In this document: one piece after another, positions 38,517 through 52,510 of the stretch | Layout: each line of letters opens with the position of its first letter | How positions within the stretch are numbered: the first letter of the stretch is position 1 | Notes under the pieces: generated by a model | Database searches by the model: none | What the model saw: the letters and a program-made list of their open reading frames with translations, nothing else | What the model was told of the DNA's origin: nothing | NCBI GenBank assembly: GCA_965153355.1 | Contig: OZ231128.1 | Coordinates: 17,360,001 to 17,424,000, forward strand | Reading direction: 5' to 3' | Source of the DNA: Flaccisagitta enflata | Lineage: Eukaryota > Chaetognatha > Sagittoidea > Aphragmophora | Length of the DNA: 64,000 bases | Made by a program: the position numbers and the translations under genes

Positions 38517-39299
38517 GAGAAGATGGAGAGGAGAAAATCAAGCATAAAAAAAAAAGAAAGAAGAAGTTCTTGGCTAGAAAAAGAAAAAATATCACACTGT
38601 ACGCTCATATTTACTCATCCAGCGGGAGTAGAAATGAATAATCAGCTTACCTCTTTGCTGCGGAATGCAAAGGAGCATAAGAAGGAAAAAACCTCAGAAA
38701 AAATTTCCATGCAATCTTTTTATCAATCATTTGTTCAATTATTCATTCAATCCTTGATTCAATCTTCTATATTCGATTAATATTTCAGTCACAATTTTGC
38801 ACGGACTGAAATACTCAAAATGGACGTTTTTTTTAAAGCGTCCCGGACAAAGGATGGACAGATGGATGTACCGACAGACAAACCGGTGGATACAACCTCT
38901 GAAGGAATTCCTAGTCCGTGATCTAAAAATGAACTTATTTGAGGTCCCTTATCTTTTGGGGTTGAAGAACCTCAGAAACATTAAAACGAAAAAGAACTGA
39001 AGAAGTCAGGTAAGTTAAAAAAGAAGGGAAAAACTCTGAAGAGGGAAAAGTGAGTTAGATATACTGAGGAAAGTTGTTGATGGGTGGATGGAGGAGGTAG
39101 ATTTAGGAGTGAAGGGAAGGGGAGGGGGGGCGAGGGGATCATATTGGGGATAACATGGTATTGTGCTCTTGGTAGAATTTGATTTTTCTTGATTCGGGGT
39201 TAGTGACAGAACTCAGAAGGGCTGGTTGGATCGGAGGAGAGGGCGACGGAGGTTTTATATAATTGTGGGAAAAGTGGGTCGAAGTAACTTGGTTGGGGG

Positions 39300-39720
39300 T
39301 ATTCGGAAGAGAGAAGAACTGAGGGAAGGGGTCGCAGGCGGTGGTTTGCGGTGAAGTGTTGCAGATGGGGGGGAGTTTGAGGGGGGAGGGAGGGAAGGGG
39401 TTGCAGGCGGTGGTTTGCGGTGAAGTGTTGCAGATGGGGTTGGGGGGTGAGGGGGAAGGAAGGGAAGGGGTCGCAGGTGCAGATTGGGGCGGGGGAAAGG
39501 GGAGGGGGAGGGGAGGGAAGGGGTTGCAGGTGGTGGTTTGCGGTGAAGTGTTGCAGATTGGGGGTGGAGGAAAGGGCAGGGGGAGGGGAGGGAAGGGGTT
39601 GCAGGCAGTGTTTGCGGTGAAGTGTTGCAGATGGGGTGGGGGGGGGGGGGCTGTGGGGAAAGCGAAGGAAGGGGTTGCAGGCGGTGGTTTGCAGTGAAGT
39701 GTTGCAGATGGGGAAGGGGG
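39300..39720. repeat. G-rich minisatellite (~60-80 bp units)
   Basis: GGTTTGCGGTGAAGTGTTGC with AGATGGGG and GGGAAGGGGTTGCAGG recurs about six times, at about 39340, 39410, 39533, 39610 and 39684, plus a half unit near 39475. Units are G-rich on the plus strand with several GGGG runs. Minus-strand frames of 201 and 233 codons (for example PPICNTSPQTTACNP repeats) are explained by the repeat. Confidence 0.88.
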
Positions 39721-39759
39721 TGATGTTGAGACCGAGGTGAACATGTGATTGTGGGAAAG

Positions 39760-40333
39760 CGGAATTGAATCATCGCTCTGAGGTCAAACGGGATGAAAAA
39801 GGTCGAGGCATTGAAACTTTTGAAAATTACCCCAGGAAAGATATTTGGGCTATTACGGAAGAAGAAATGGAGGAAGAGGAAAGGGGAATGGGGGAAGGGG
39901 GGGGGGAGGATAAAAGAGGAGAGGAGGAAGTTGATGAATAAACTGTAAAAGGGCATTGTTTAAAGGAATCGGAACTAAAACCCTTCTTAATATTTTTTCA
40001 ACAAGGCACTGGTCTTATTTATTATGAAAATGGCCTTTTCCCGGATGTGAAATAGTCGGACTGTTTCGATTCCGAGGTTGTAACCGGATCTGAAGGCGCC
40101 AGAAGGGAAATACAAATCGACAAATCAACAAACATCGATGGTTACTTGGTTAGCAATAGACTCCATCTACAGACATCTATAGACATCTTCTACAGATTGT
40201 GGTTACTGGTTAGTTTATGTCTACTATGTGATTGTCATCCGGTGAAGGTGGTTTTATGTAATCATGGTCACCGATTATACCTGCAAATTAGCGACTCATT
40301 GATTATGGTTCAACGTGGTTGGGCTAAAAAGAA
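39760..40333. other. No gene seen
   Basis: Purine-rich (GGAAGAGG) at 39860-39930, then unique DNA. Nothing supported. Confidence 0.5.
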
Positions 40334-40756
40334 AGTCGCAAAAGCGTCAGATGGTCAGCGGTACCCGTGCCCTGCCTAAGTGAGTTGTGCTTGAAGTTGA
40401 GGGGGGTAGCAGGGCAGTGGCCCCAAAGGGGTTGATGACCTATGCTTTCACACATATGTGGAATTTTCTCCTTCTCCTCCTCATCCTCCTGGGAATGGGC
40501 CTCTTAGCTGGGATTTGGACCTCGAGGCTGAGATTTTGGACTCAAGGCTGGGATCTGGGCCTCCAGGCTAGGATTTTTTGCCTTTAGGCTAGGATTTCGC
40601 TCGGGGCTAGGATTTGGGCCTCAAGACTGGGATTTGAGAGGGGGGGACAGAGTAGGAGAAGGAGGAGGAGGAGAAGGAGGAGGAGGAGGAGAAGGAGAAA
40701 ATTCCCCATATGTGTGAAAGCATAGGTCATCGACCCCTTCGGGACCGCTGCCCAAA
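40334..40756 (+). mobile_element. Family B foldback element
   Basis: Head AGTCGCAAAAGCGTCAGA then GGTCAGCGGTACCCG. CCCTGCC pairs with GCAGGGCAG, leading into GCAGTGGCCCC and the module GATGACCTATGCTTTCACAC. Short arms (CTCCTCCTC, then GGCTGGGATTTGGGCCTC repeats) return to the complementary module GTGTGAAAGCATAGGTCATC and GGGACCGCTGCCC. About 423 bp, compact. Confidence 0.85.
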
Positions 40757-42284
40757 AGCATAAAATAACAAAATCTGATAGACTAGCTAAAAGTTTTTTT
40801 TCAAGATGTCCTACATTTATGCTGATTGAATTTTGTTGTGACTTTTAAAATCTTCAAAGGATTTACGACAGAAAGCGAAAGAAAACAAAGTCGGTCACAC
40901 AGCTACCCTTGTCACTGGCACTGCCCTTTACCACCTCCACGCCGTAGGCTTAGGGGAAAGGCTTCTAACGCCAAAATCTAATTGGGAACTGGGAACGACA
41001 GAGACAATCATGTTAGAAAACGAACATGAAAAAAAGAAAGAAAGTTGCAAGTGCACCTCACGCATGACAGAATCGACCAACAGACGGACCTTATACACTA
41101 CATTTTCACTTTCTAATGACAGAACAGAACACAAAAAAGTTAGAATGTAGAGTAAAGACTAACCAAATAGATATCTGCGCCTGCATATTCTTCTCAACAT
41201 ATCGATGGCAGGTAATCTCATGTTACATTAAATGACGATCGTAAAAAGATAAATAGACAATGATTGTAAAGCAGTTTAAAAAAGGAAACGAGGTTGATCA
41301 AAGAACAACGATTATACGAGGATCATATCAAACTCAATAAATCAAATCGTTTTTGCTTCTGATATTATGATGATATATGCAAGAAGAAAATTTCTCTTTT
41401 TTATGAAGTAGTACATGCGCTACCCCCCACAGAAAAATGGAAATCAGAGTTTTGTTTGAGGTTCACATGCCATGGCACCAGTCAGAGGTCGTTCACATTC
41501 CAGAAAAACTCAAATGAACGGATTTTTCTCTTTTTAGATCTTCATCATAGGATTACTTTAATGAGCAAGTCCACTTCAATTAGCATTCAATTCCTTTTTT
41601 TAGTGGCGGACTTACAACTTTATTTTATGTTTCATTGTCGGTTATTGAAATATAATCTGTTTTTTTTTATTATTGAAAGGCATATAAATGTGGAATTTCT
41701 AATGTTCTTTAGTTCTTTAGTACTGTGGAACTGCCCCTGCCCTGCTGTCCGCGACTTTTGACCTGTCTTAGGCTTTTTTTTTCTTGACCATGGCATATGC
41801 GACGATTACGATAACACGAGGAGCAACTTATAAGTTGACTTTTACTGCTAAAACTCTTCACATGACAACTTTATGCATAAAGAACAATGAACGAAGTATA
41901 CAAGATGAATCAGACCCTATAGTTTAGCTAAAACAGAATATATCAGATATTGCTTGTCAGAATACCAATCATGTACAGATGAATGGCGAGAACAAACAAG
42001 CGACCCTTTCAGAGTGTGTGAACATAATACAGCGTAAATCGTGCATAAAAAATTGGCATATTTTGTCGCTTTTTCCCAGCCCTACGATCCGATTTCCACA
42101 AGAAAAAGGCGGCGTTGCACTTCCTAGATGGAAACGCTCATATTAACGCATTGCGATCGAGGATACATGCCGCTTTTATCACGTCAGATTTTGCTGTGGC
42201 TTCCGCTTTGCTTCCGGTTATGCTTTTGCTTTCACTTCCGCTTGGGCTTGCGCTTGCGCGCGCGCTTTTGCTTCTTCTTCCACA
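40757..42284. other. No gene seen (~1.5 kb)
   Basis: AT-rich unique sequence. CCCCTGCCCTGCTGTCCGCG at about 41735 is a short family C-like fragment. The 101-codon frame at 41456 shows no motif I know. Confidence 0.5.
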
Positions 42285-42378
42285 TCCACTTTTGCTTTTG
42301 CTTTTGCTTTTGCTTTTGCTTTTGCTTTTGCTTTTGCTTTTGCTTTTGCTTTTGCTTTTGCTTTTGCTTTTGCTTTTG
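42285..42378. repeat. (CTTTTG)n hexanucleotide repeat
   Basis: About 15 units of CTTTTG, flanked by imperfect CTTCCG/CTTGCG units from 42190. Frames give poly-L, poly-CF or poly-KA. Confidence 0.96.
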
Positions 42379-42439
42379 CCTTCGCTTTCGCTTCCAACAC
42401 CATTTCTGCTTTTGCTACCATTTTCATTTCACGGATTAG

Positions 42440-43017
42440 CTTTCATTTAACCATCCAAGGAGCTCTTCTCTTAGCGTGACTTGGTAGATAAATTAAGGGT
42501 TACTGTTTTCAGTCTTTGCATCTGATGATGGGTCGAATATCGATCTGAAAATTCATGCATTTTACAAATGTTAAAAATACACAGTAATTCTCCATAAACA
42601 ATTCGTTTCTTTCTTCGATCATTAAGGGTTATGTTGGCTTTTTTTAATAAAACATAAAAGCAAATGGGGCAATGCAATGATGCCATGGTTGTGCGCTACA
42701 TTCCTAAGTAATCTGTACCAAAGTTCAATGCAAGAAGGCGCAATCCGCTTTACAATCCGTCTCCCTCCTTCTTTGCACTATTTAGCAGGTGCCCCAAAAA
42801 GCGCTAGGAAACTAATATAACCGTTGAATAGCTTTCTTTCAATTAGGGTATGGATACCACACAGTATGAGACTACACACACAATAGTTGGCCAAATTTCT
42901 AGTTCCATGCTCATCCAGCCACACACCCTTTCCACATTAATATGGTTTTAGGTAATAGAATCATTTATGGCTTTGAACTATTGTTTTTGAAAGAAAATGA
43001 GTAAAGATGAATTATTT
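42440..43017. other. No feature seen
   Basis: Unique AT-rich sequence with no supported feature. Confidence 0.5.
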
Positions 43018-43019
43018 TA

Positions 43020-44014
43020 CAGGGTGTTTCACGCGTTTTGAGGTTTAAAGAATCAACATTGCTTTTCTCCTAGAAAAGTTATTCCAATTCTGAAAAAAAG
43101 TCTGAATAGATCTTGAAGTGCAGTTTTTTCATGTCACCTATTTTTTATATCAGCGCTTTTAAATATGCCCACTATGTAAGTTTGAAGAAAACAACCATAT
43201 CCAGCATGCATCTTTAATCCGGATAATTATGGCAAAAAAAAATGGAAACTACTTGTTTGTTAGCGTTTCACATCCAAGCAATAAGAAAAACATAGCAAAA
43301 TCCATGACCATCTTGAAGCTCTGTGAAAGATCTTTCCAATGAGACCTTGCTGGTTGTCATATCTCTATCCGTTTAGAAATGGCAGAAGAATGAAGACAGG
43401 TGGTCAAGAATTTGGAAAGTCAGTAACACCTGATTTTCATGGGTTATCTTTATTGTAACATAAAAATTGAACAAATTGAGTTGGAAATTTGTTCTTGGCT
43501 CCATTTGATAGAAAATTCATGGCTCTTTAATTTGCTCATGGATATCAAGTAGCTAAGACAATCCTGAGTTCGTAATTTACAAAAACGAAAAGAGTAAAAT
43601 TTTTCGATGGTAAAAAAATTGAAAGGAGCATTTTTTTCAATTTGTGATTTTTTTCTTTAATCTTTTGCCATTTCTAAATGAATGAAGCTACAATCTCCTG
43701 CAACGTCGCGTTTTGAAGATTTTTTGCGGAGCTTTTAAACAGTCATGGATTTTTTGTAGTTCAGGCCAATAGTTGACCAGAAACTAGTAAAAGAAGTTGT
43801 CCATTTTTTTCTTTACCATAGTTAGTAAACTGGATAATGTTGTTTACTTTAAACTCCCGTAGCTCCCAAGCTAAAAAACGCAAATACAAAAAATTGGTGA
43901 CATAAAAAAACTGCACTTCAAGATCTATTCAGACCTTTTTTCAGAATTGGAATAGCTTTTCTAGGAGAAAAGCTATGTGGATTCTTTAAACCTCAAAACG
44001 CGTGAAACACCCTG
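43020..44014. mobile_element. TA-flanked foldback MITE (CAGGGTGTTTCACGCG TIR)
   Basis: CAGGGTGTTTCACGCGTTTT at the left and AAAACGCGTGAAACACCCTG at the right, with TA on both sides (43018-43019, 44015-44016). Arms pair for ~120 bases through CTCCTAGAAAAG and CTTGAAGTGCAG. The interior contains CCGTTTAGAAATGGCAGAA and its diverged complement. About 995 bp without a transposase frame. Confidence 0.9.
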
Positions 44015-44016
44015 TA

Positions 44017-45235
44017 CAATCTATGATTTGGTTCCAGGTTTTAACGCTCATGTATAAGGTAAAACAAAAGCATTAGAGAACAGCATAGACTCAAAAAGAC
44101 AGTTTTTAGACTTCCAGGAAAATGGCTCAAAAATGCGTTTACTTTAACCCCATATTAAATCAAAAAGATTGGGGCAGTAGGATGATTTACTTTGCAACCA
44201 AGAAGTGAAATGAACACTTAATTACTTGAAAAGCATATTAAAAATTGCAAAAAATATTTTCTTTGATTTTTTGTCAATAAGAACAACAAACAAAGACTTC
44301 CATTTTTATGGTATCAAGGCTATAAGCAATTCAATTACCATATCCTGATTAGGGTGCACAATCACTTGTCCAAAAAATGTTTTGGATCAACAATTCTGGA
44401 GATAGTTACTGATGTTCAGTACAACAGATAGTAGGTTGCTTATTAGTCATTAGTTATTATTTATTGTATTCGTAAAATCATTTTTGCTGCAAGTGTATAT
44501 TTGCAAGAATTTTGCGATCAATCCGACAAAATTGAAGGCAGGTGAGCCAATGACTATTGAGAGCGAAAGAGAGAATTCTTCATCTTCTTACTACCTACGG
44601 TGAAAAATGAAACAGAAAATATCGCAAAGAAGGAAGAGACTTGCTCCAAGTTTGCACAGCTTCTCCTTCTTCTTCTGCTTCTTCACTGCTAAGCGCATGT
44701 GAAAAGAGGATTTCTTTACTTCCCGCTAGGGACAACTTGAAAATTCTACTTTTTCTTTATTTTCTCTCTTTCTTTTTTTTTACGTCTAAAAGAATAGAAA
44801 ACAAAAAAAAAGAATAAAAAAAAATAAAGAAATAGAAAATAAGATAAAAAAAGACGTCTCAGAGAAAAAAAGATAGTGAATTGGAAGGAGCCGAGAAACA
44901 AACGAAAACAAAAATGAATAAGCATGAGGCCTTCTTGGTCGCAGACGTCGAGTGCCACTGGAACTGCCTCTGGAGGTGCCTCTGGAGGTGCCTTTTGATG
45001 TGATTTTTTTTGCATTCATTAAGTAAACAAAGCTGAATCTATGTGGAAGTCTGGGTCTCTTGTGACAAGGCAGCGGCGGTGACAAAAAAAAAACTGGACA
45101 TGTACCTGAGAGGCGATTGCAGAATGATGCACAGTGAGTGACCATGGTCAAATAGGACAAGAAGCGCGGGTTTAGCTGGTGCAGGTTGAAAACAAGGCAG
45201 GATACACCCTTGTTGCTTGTAGATGGATGGAGAGG
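44017..45235. other. No gene seen
   Basis: AT-rich; an A-rich AAAAAGAATAAAA patch at 44770-44870 and a TGGAGGTGCC duplication near 44970-44990. The 124-codon minus frame at 44786 shows no motif. Confidence 0.45.
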
Positions 45236-46530
45236 GGCAAAAGCGTTGCATGGTCAGCGGTACCCTATGTCCCTAAGTTACTTTTCATAAGGATGTGATG
45301 GTGAGAGGGGCAGCGGCCCCGGAGGGACAGATGACCTATGATTCAACACAGGACTATTTTCTAAGTTGGGGTCTGAGAGGACCAATTTGGGGTGTAAAAC
45401 ACCGGTTTTGGGTCTGGGAGTCCTAATTTGGTCTGGGAGGCCTGAGTTGGGTCTTGGAGGCCCTGATTAGAGTCTGGGAGGCTGAGCACGGTCTGATAAG
45501 CTTGATTTGATGTCTGAGAAGCCTGATTCGGGAACTGAGAGGTCAGATTTGGGTCTGAGAGGTCTGATTAGGGGTGTGAGAGGTGTGATTTGGGTCTGGG
45601 AGGCCTTATTTCACAGTCAGTCCCAATTCCGCACTCATCCATATGCCCATATCTCAACATGTTACGAGATAAAGCAACTTTGGTAATTTGGGAATATTTC
45701 GATATATCGAAATATGACTTTTGTCTTTCCCTTTTTGCTGTGCCACTCAAAACGAGGAGCAAAGCAATTTCCAAGATCTGATCTTATTTACTTTGTTTTT
45801 AGTGCCCAATACTTGAATAATCAGCTGAGATTGCAAATTCGGAAGGATTAACAAAATACAAGGATTTGATTGAATGGTACAGCATTCATAAATGTATTTC
45901 TTTTAAGATTTGAGTGGCAAAATCTTTGGAGACTGTTAATGTACTAACTGTTGTGGAATTCATTCAGAATTTACCAAAGCCACAATCGAGTAAATCTAAC
46001 TTTTGTAAGTCATATTTCGATAGACCGAAATATGCCCAGATGGAGAAAGTTTTGGTTTTCCAAAATATGTTGGGATACGAGCATATGGATGAATACGGAA
46101 TTGGGACTGACTGTTCAGGTTTGAGAGGTCTGGTTGAGGTCTGAGAGGCCTGAATCAGGGTTGGAGAGGCCTGAGTTGGGGTCTGAAAGACCTGAGTTGG
46201 ATTCTGTGAGGCCTGACTTTGGGTCTGAGGGGTTTGAATTAGAGTCTGAGAGGCCTGATTTGTGATCAGAGAGGCCTGAGTTTGGTCTGAGGGGCCTGAT
46301 TTGGGGTCTGAGAGGCCTGATTTGGGGTCTAAGAAGCCTGATTTTGGATCTGAAAGATTTGATTTGGGGTCTGGGAGGCCTAATTTGAGGTCTGAAAGGC
46401 TTGTTTGGGGTCTGGAGGCCTGTTGTTAGGCCTGCGGGGGCGTAGGGGGGGGGCATAGACCAGAAACCGGAAATCGGAGAAAATTGCCCTGTGTGGAATC
46501 ATCTCCCCCTACGGGGCCGCTGCCCAAAAA
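45236..46530 (+). mobile_element. Family B foldback, interrupted
   Basis: The head GGCAAAAGCGTTGCATGG and GGTCAGCGGTACCC, then GCAGCGGCCCC and ATGACCTATG, open the element. Arms are GGTCTGAGAGGCCTGATTTG repeats, which continue in one direction after the insertion at 45614-46113. The end is GGGGCCGCTGCCCAAAAA. The second closing module is reduced. Without the insertion it would be about 790 bp. Confidence 0.78.
45614..46113. mobile_element. 500-bp insertion with TTCA target duplication
   Basis: CAGTCAGTCCCAATTCCG at the left and CGGAATTGGGACTGACTG at the right are inverted, with TTCA on both sides (45610-45613, 46114-46117). Arms pair through CATCCATATG. The interior carries ATTTCGATATATCGAAATAT, itself palindromic. 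No coding capacity. Confidence 0.82.
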
Positions 46531-46775
46531 TGCATATCAAGCATTGAGGCAGGGGCAAATGTAGCAAAAACAACTAAGAAACTCCAAAGAAAGCTTTGTG
46601 TTCAAGATGGACAGAATAGTCGATGGAAGGACGGAGGACGTAGCATGTGACCGTAAGCGGTAAGGGTCTCAAAAGAATTAGCAAGATAATTTGTCAAAGT
46701 CATATGAGCTTTTCTTTGTGCCTAGCAACAACAGGTAACTTTAAACTACCATTTCAGGGGAAAAGCTATATGACG

Positions 46776-47731
46776 GTCGGTTGGTTGGTTGGTTGATCGG
46801 GTAACGCATTTGTTCGACGATCCACACGTCGCACATATTGGCCTATTTAGCCTAATTCTATCAAACATGATTGTGATCTTGTACTTGTAGTGCTTTCACG
46901 CTCAAGGAGGAAATCATAATGATAACCATGGCCAAAAAAAAAAAAATCGTACATTGCTTATTCCTATCATAATTTGGTGCTGCTTTTGAAAAAGTACATA
47001 AAATCTATGACCATTCTTAAGAGCTTCGAAAAAATCTTTCATCTGAGTTGTCGAACGAAATTTTAACTTGAAAACTTTAGAAGTTATGTTAATTTGAAAA
47101 AAAAAGTGTCAAATTGAAATCTGCCAGATATGGCGTTTTTTACTAACTTGAATTCATGGACTAAAAGTCTTTATTTTATTACCATTTCTAAACGGATTGA
47201 CTTAAAAAGGTCTGCTTTGCGCCATTTTGTAGATAATGAGTTATATTTTCAATTTCCCTTAAATTTTTCTTAGTTTCCGTTTGTCAGATATGTTTTTTAT
47301 GCTTTTAAAGACAGAACTACAAGTACAGAATACCTTCAATTGACAGATTATGGGGATGCTCACTTCAAACTGTTGCCATTTCTAAACGAATTGAGTTATA
47401 TCTTTCTGCTTGGTCTAGATTTGAAGAACTTTCAAAGATCTTTCAAACGGTCACTGATTTTTTGTACTTTCATTGAGGCTAAGCCGGTCAAAGGCATCAG
47501 AAACCGCCATGTACGGTATTCTATTTTGCCATGGTTAGTGGTTTATCTTAAAAATAAAAAAAAACTTCTTTTGTCATGATTTCTTCCTTGAGCGTGAAAG
47601 CACAACAAGTACAAGATCACACAATCGTGTTTGATAGAATTAGGCCAAATAGGCCAATATGTGCGACGTGTGGATCGTCGAACGAATGCGTTATCCGACC
47701 AACCAACCAACCAACCAACCAACCAACCGAC
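46776..47731. mobile_element. Foldback element ending in (GGTT)n
   Basis: GTCGGTTGGTTGG at the left and CCAACCAACCGAC at the right are inverted. Pairing continues for about 180 bases through GACGATCCACACGTCGCAC, ATTGGCC and TTGTACTTG. The right GGTT-type tract has more units. The interior has CCATTTCTAAACGGATTGA and CCATTTCTAAACGAATTGAG. Length ~956 bp; target duplications cannot be read through the simple repeat. Confidence 0.8.
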
Positions 47732-48097
47732 GGACAAAGCCTTTTATTGATGTGCGTTGTCGCACATAGAAAAAGTGATAAAGAAAAGTAGAATAGTACT
47801 AAAAAAAAAACAAGAACAAAAACAAAAACAAACAAAAACAAGGCTTGAATTTTGAATTAATACCTGTTGTGATTGTTGGTGCTCGCTCATAAACTTGATC
47901 TTTGATCACAACCATGAAAGTTCAACCTGCAAAAGATGAGCGTAATGCCAAAGTTCCTCACTACTCACTACTAGTACTACGTTGATCAACCTTCAACCCA
48001 CAATGTGGGTCCCACATAGTAGGGTGACCAAACGAAAGCCAATTGCATGCAGTTCGTCAACCAAAACGAAAACGGGAAAAGGGAAAGAGAAAAAAAA
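47732..48097. other. No feature seen
   Basis: AT-rich sequence with a CAAAAACAAAAACAAA patch at 47813-47840. Confidence 0.5.
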
Positions 48098-48103
48098 AAG
48101 AAA

Positions 48104-48164
<61 letters not shown>

Positions 48165-48324
48165 TAAGAAAGTAAGAAAGAAAGAAAGAAAGGAAGAAAG
48201 AAAGAAAGAAAGAAATATTTCCGCGTCAGTTGGCAAGAAATTGAAATGTTAATTAAGACGCTTTCGTCGCTCTCAGTTTTGCATAAAGCGGCTGAAAGCC
48301 CTCCAGTGACACTCTCCAACACAA

Positions 48325-48377
<53 letters not shown>
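48098..48377. repeat. (GAAA)n and (GA)n microsatellites
   Basis: GAAA units at 48098-48215 with GTAA variants, unique DNA, then GA at 48329-48377. Confidence 0.94.
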
Positions 48378-48382
<5 letters not shown>

Positions 48383-48465
48383 AGACAGATACAAACAGAG
48401 AGACGGGCGTGACGGACAGAGAAAGACACAGGCAGATCCATATTCAGCAGAGCTTTACTGGAATA

Positions 48466-49081
48466 ACACATGCGCCACATTTAGGCGGAAAATGTAGGAT
48501 CATAGTTACCATAGTAAATATTACTCCAGTAGCATGAAATTTGAACTGGAGGTAGCTTTTTAGTAGAATTTTCACTTAGTGTCGTGATTCAATTATAATA
48601 CAATTTATGAATGGGGTATTTCAGCTATCATGATGAAATTTCAATGTCAAAATATTGCTGATTTTTACCGCTTTGAAATCAATTGAAACGGATCATCTTT
48701 AAAAGACTTTTACAGGACCCCTAATAAGAGACAGTGACCTAAATTGACTGATAATCATGTACATGAGTATTTCAAAGCAATTGGAGTGAATATTGCACAG
48801 TTTTTGGCTCCTAAAAAGCGCAAAACTGGAAAAACAGACATAGAATAAAAAATGCAGAGATTCAGTTTTTTTAAACGCAGCTTATGTTGGGTTAAATACA
48901 AAACACTACTTCTTACATTCACAGGACATCTTTATATCATTGTCTAAGCTTATGGTGACCTTAATTTAGGAAATATACTTTCTCCATTCAATTGTGGAGA
49001 TTTTCTTATGCTTTTAATGACAATAATACGACTCAATCCTTGCTTAGTAGATCATTTTCCGCCTAAATGTGGCGCACGTGT
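48466..49081. mobile_element. TA-flanked MITE (ACACATGCGCCACATT TIR)
   Basis: ACACATGCGCCACATTTAGG at the left and CCTAAATGTGGCGCACGTGT at the right, differing at one base of the first five, flanked by TA (48464-48465, 49082-49083). Pairing is ~30 bases. The AT-rich interior of ~550 bases has no coding frame. Confidence 0.85.
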
Positions 49082-49210
49082 TAATAAAATTTCTGTTTCC
49101 CTATGTGCAATTAGCAAATTCCTCATATCATGCCTCCACATCAATCTTAGTGCTGACTGCTGGGCAAAAGAAAAACCGAATTAGTTCATCAATGTTTTCC
49201 AATATGTAAT

Positions 49211-49832
49211 AGTCGCAAAAGCGTTAGATGGTCAGCGGTACCCGTGCCCTGCCTAAGTTGGTTGTGGTTGAAGTTGAGGGGGGAGCAGGGCAGCGGCCCC
49301 GAAGGGGTCGATGACCTATGCTTTCACACGTATGGGGGATTTTCTCCTCCTCCTCCTCCTCCTCCTCCTCCTCCTCCTCCTCCTCCTCTGTCCCTCCCCC
49401 TCAAATCCCAGTCTCGAGGCCCAAATTCCAGTCTCAAGGCCCAAATCCCAGTCTTGAGGCCCAAATCCCAGCCTCAAGGCCCAAATCCTAGCCTCAAGGC
49501 CTAAATCCTAGCCTGGAGGCTGAGATTTGGGCCTCAAGGCCGGGATCTGGGCCTCTTGGCTGAGATTTTGACCTTGAGGCTGAGATTTGGGCTTCATGGC
49601 TGAAATCTGGGCCTCCAGGCTAGGATTTAGGCCTTGAGGCTAGGATTTGGGCCTTGAGGCTGGGATTTTGGCCTCAAGACTGGGATTTGGGCCTCCAGAC
49701 TGGAATTTGGGTCTGGGGACTGGGATTTGAGGGGGGGGACGTAGGAGAAGGAGGAGAAGGAGAAGGAGGAGAAAATCCCCCATATGTGTGAAAGCATAGG
49801 TCATCGACCCCTTCGGGGCCGCTGCCCAAAAA
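49211..49832 (+). mobile_element. Family B foldback, best-preserved copy
   Basis: Head AGTCGCAAAAGCGTTAGA, then GGTCAGCGGTACCCG and GCCCTGC with GCAGGGC. The closing module GCAGCGGCCCCGAAGGGG is followed by GATGACCTATGCTTTCACAC, (CTC)n, and CTCAAGGCCCAAATCCCAG repeats up to ~49510. There the same text flips to the complement (GAGGCTGAGATTTGGGCCTC) and runs back through GGAGAAGG, the complementary module and GGGGCCGCTGCCCAAAAA. Virtually all of it outside the head can fold into one hairpin. Confidence 0.9.
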
Positions 49833-52252
<2,420 letters not shown>

Positions 52253-52510
52253 CCATCTTTTTTTTTTCCTGACCATAACATGAGCCCGATGTCCTCAGCT
52301 GTATTACCGTTGTCCTCAACTCCTTCATAATTTTTCCTTAATCATCTATCTACAGTATCCACAAAAACTTTCAATATTATAAGAACATGTAAAAATCATT
52401 GATGGCAACCCTGTTCCAACTCGCACATTTCCTTTTCTATCCACTCTGGGTCCCCAGGCGAGAATAGCAATCAACATGATCTTCCATATAAACATACTGT
52501 GTGTATATAT

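Noticed and set aside
39255-39956. 233- and 201-codon minus-strand proline-rich frames
   Set aside because: They consist of the G-rich minisatellite read in two different frames, both open, which is expected for a stop-free repeat.
41790-41830. Relation to the possible LINE tail at 56100 (GCATATGCGACGATTACGATAA versus a similar text)
   Set aside because: Similarity is limited to about 25 gapped bases and could be chance.
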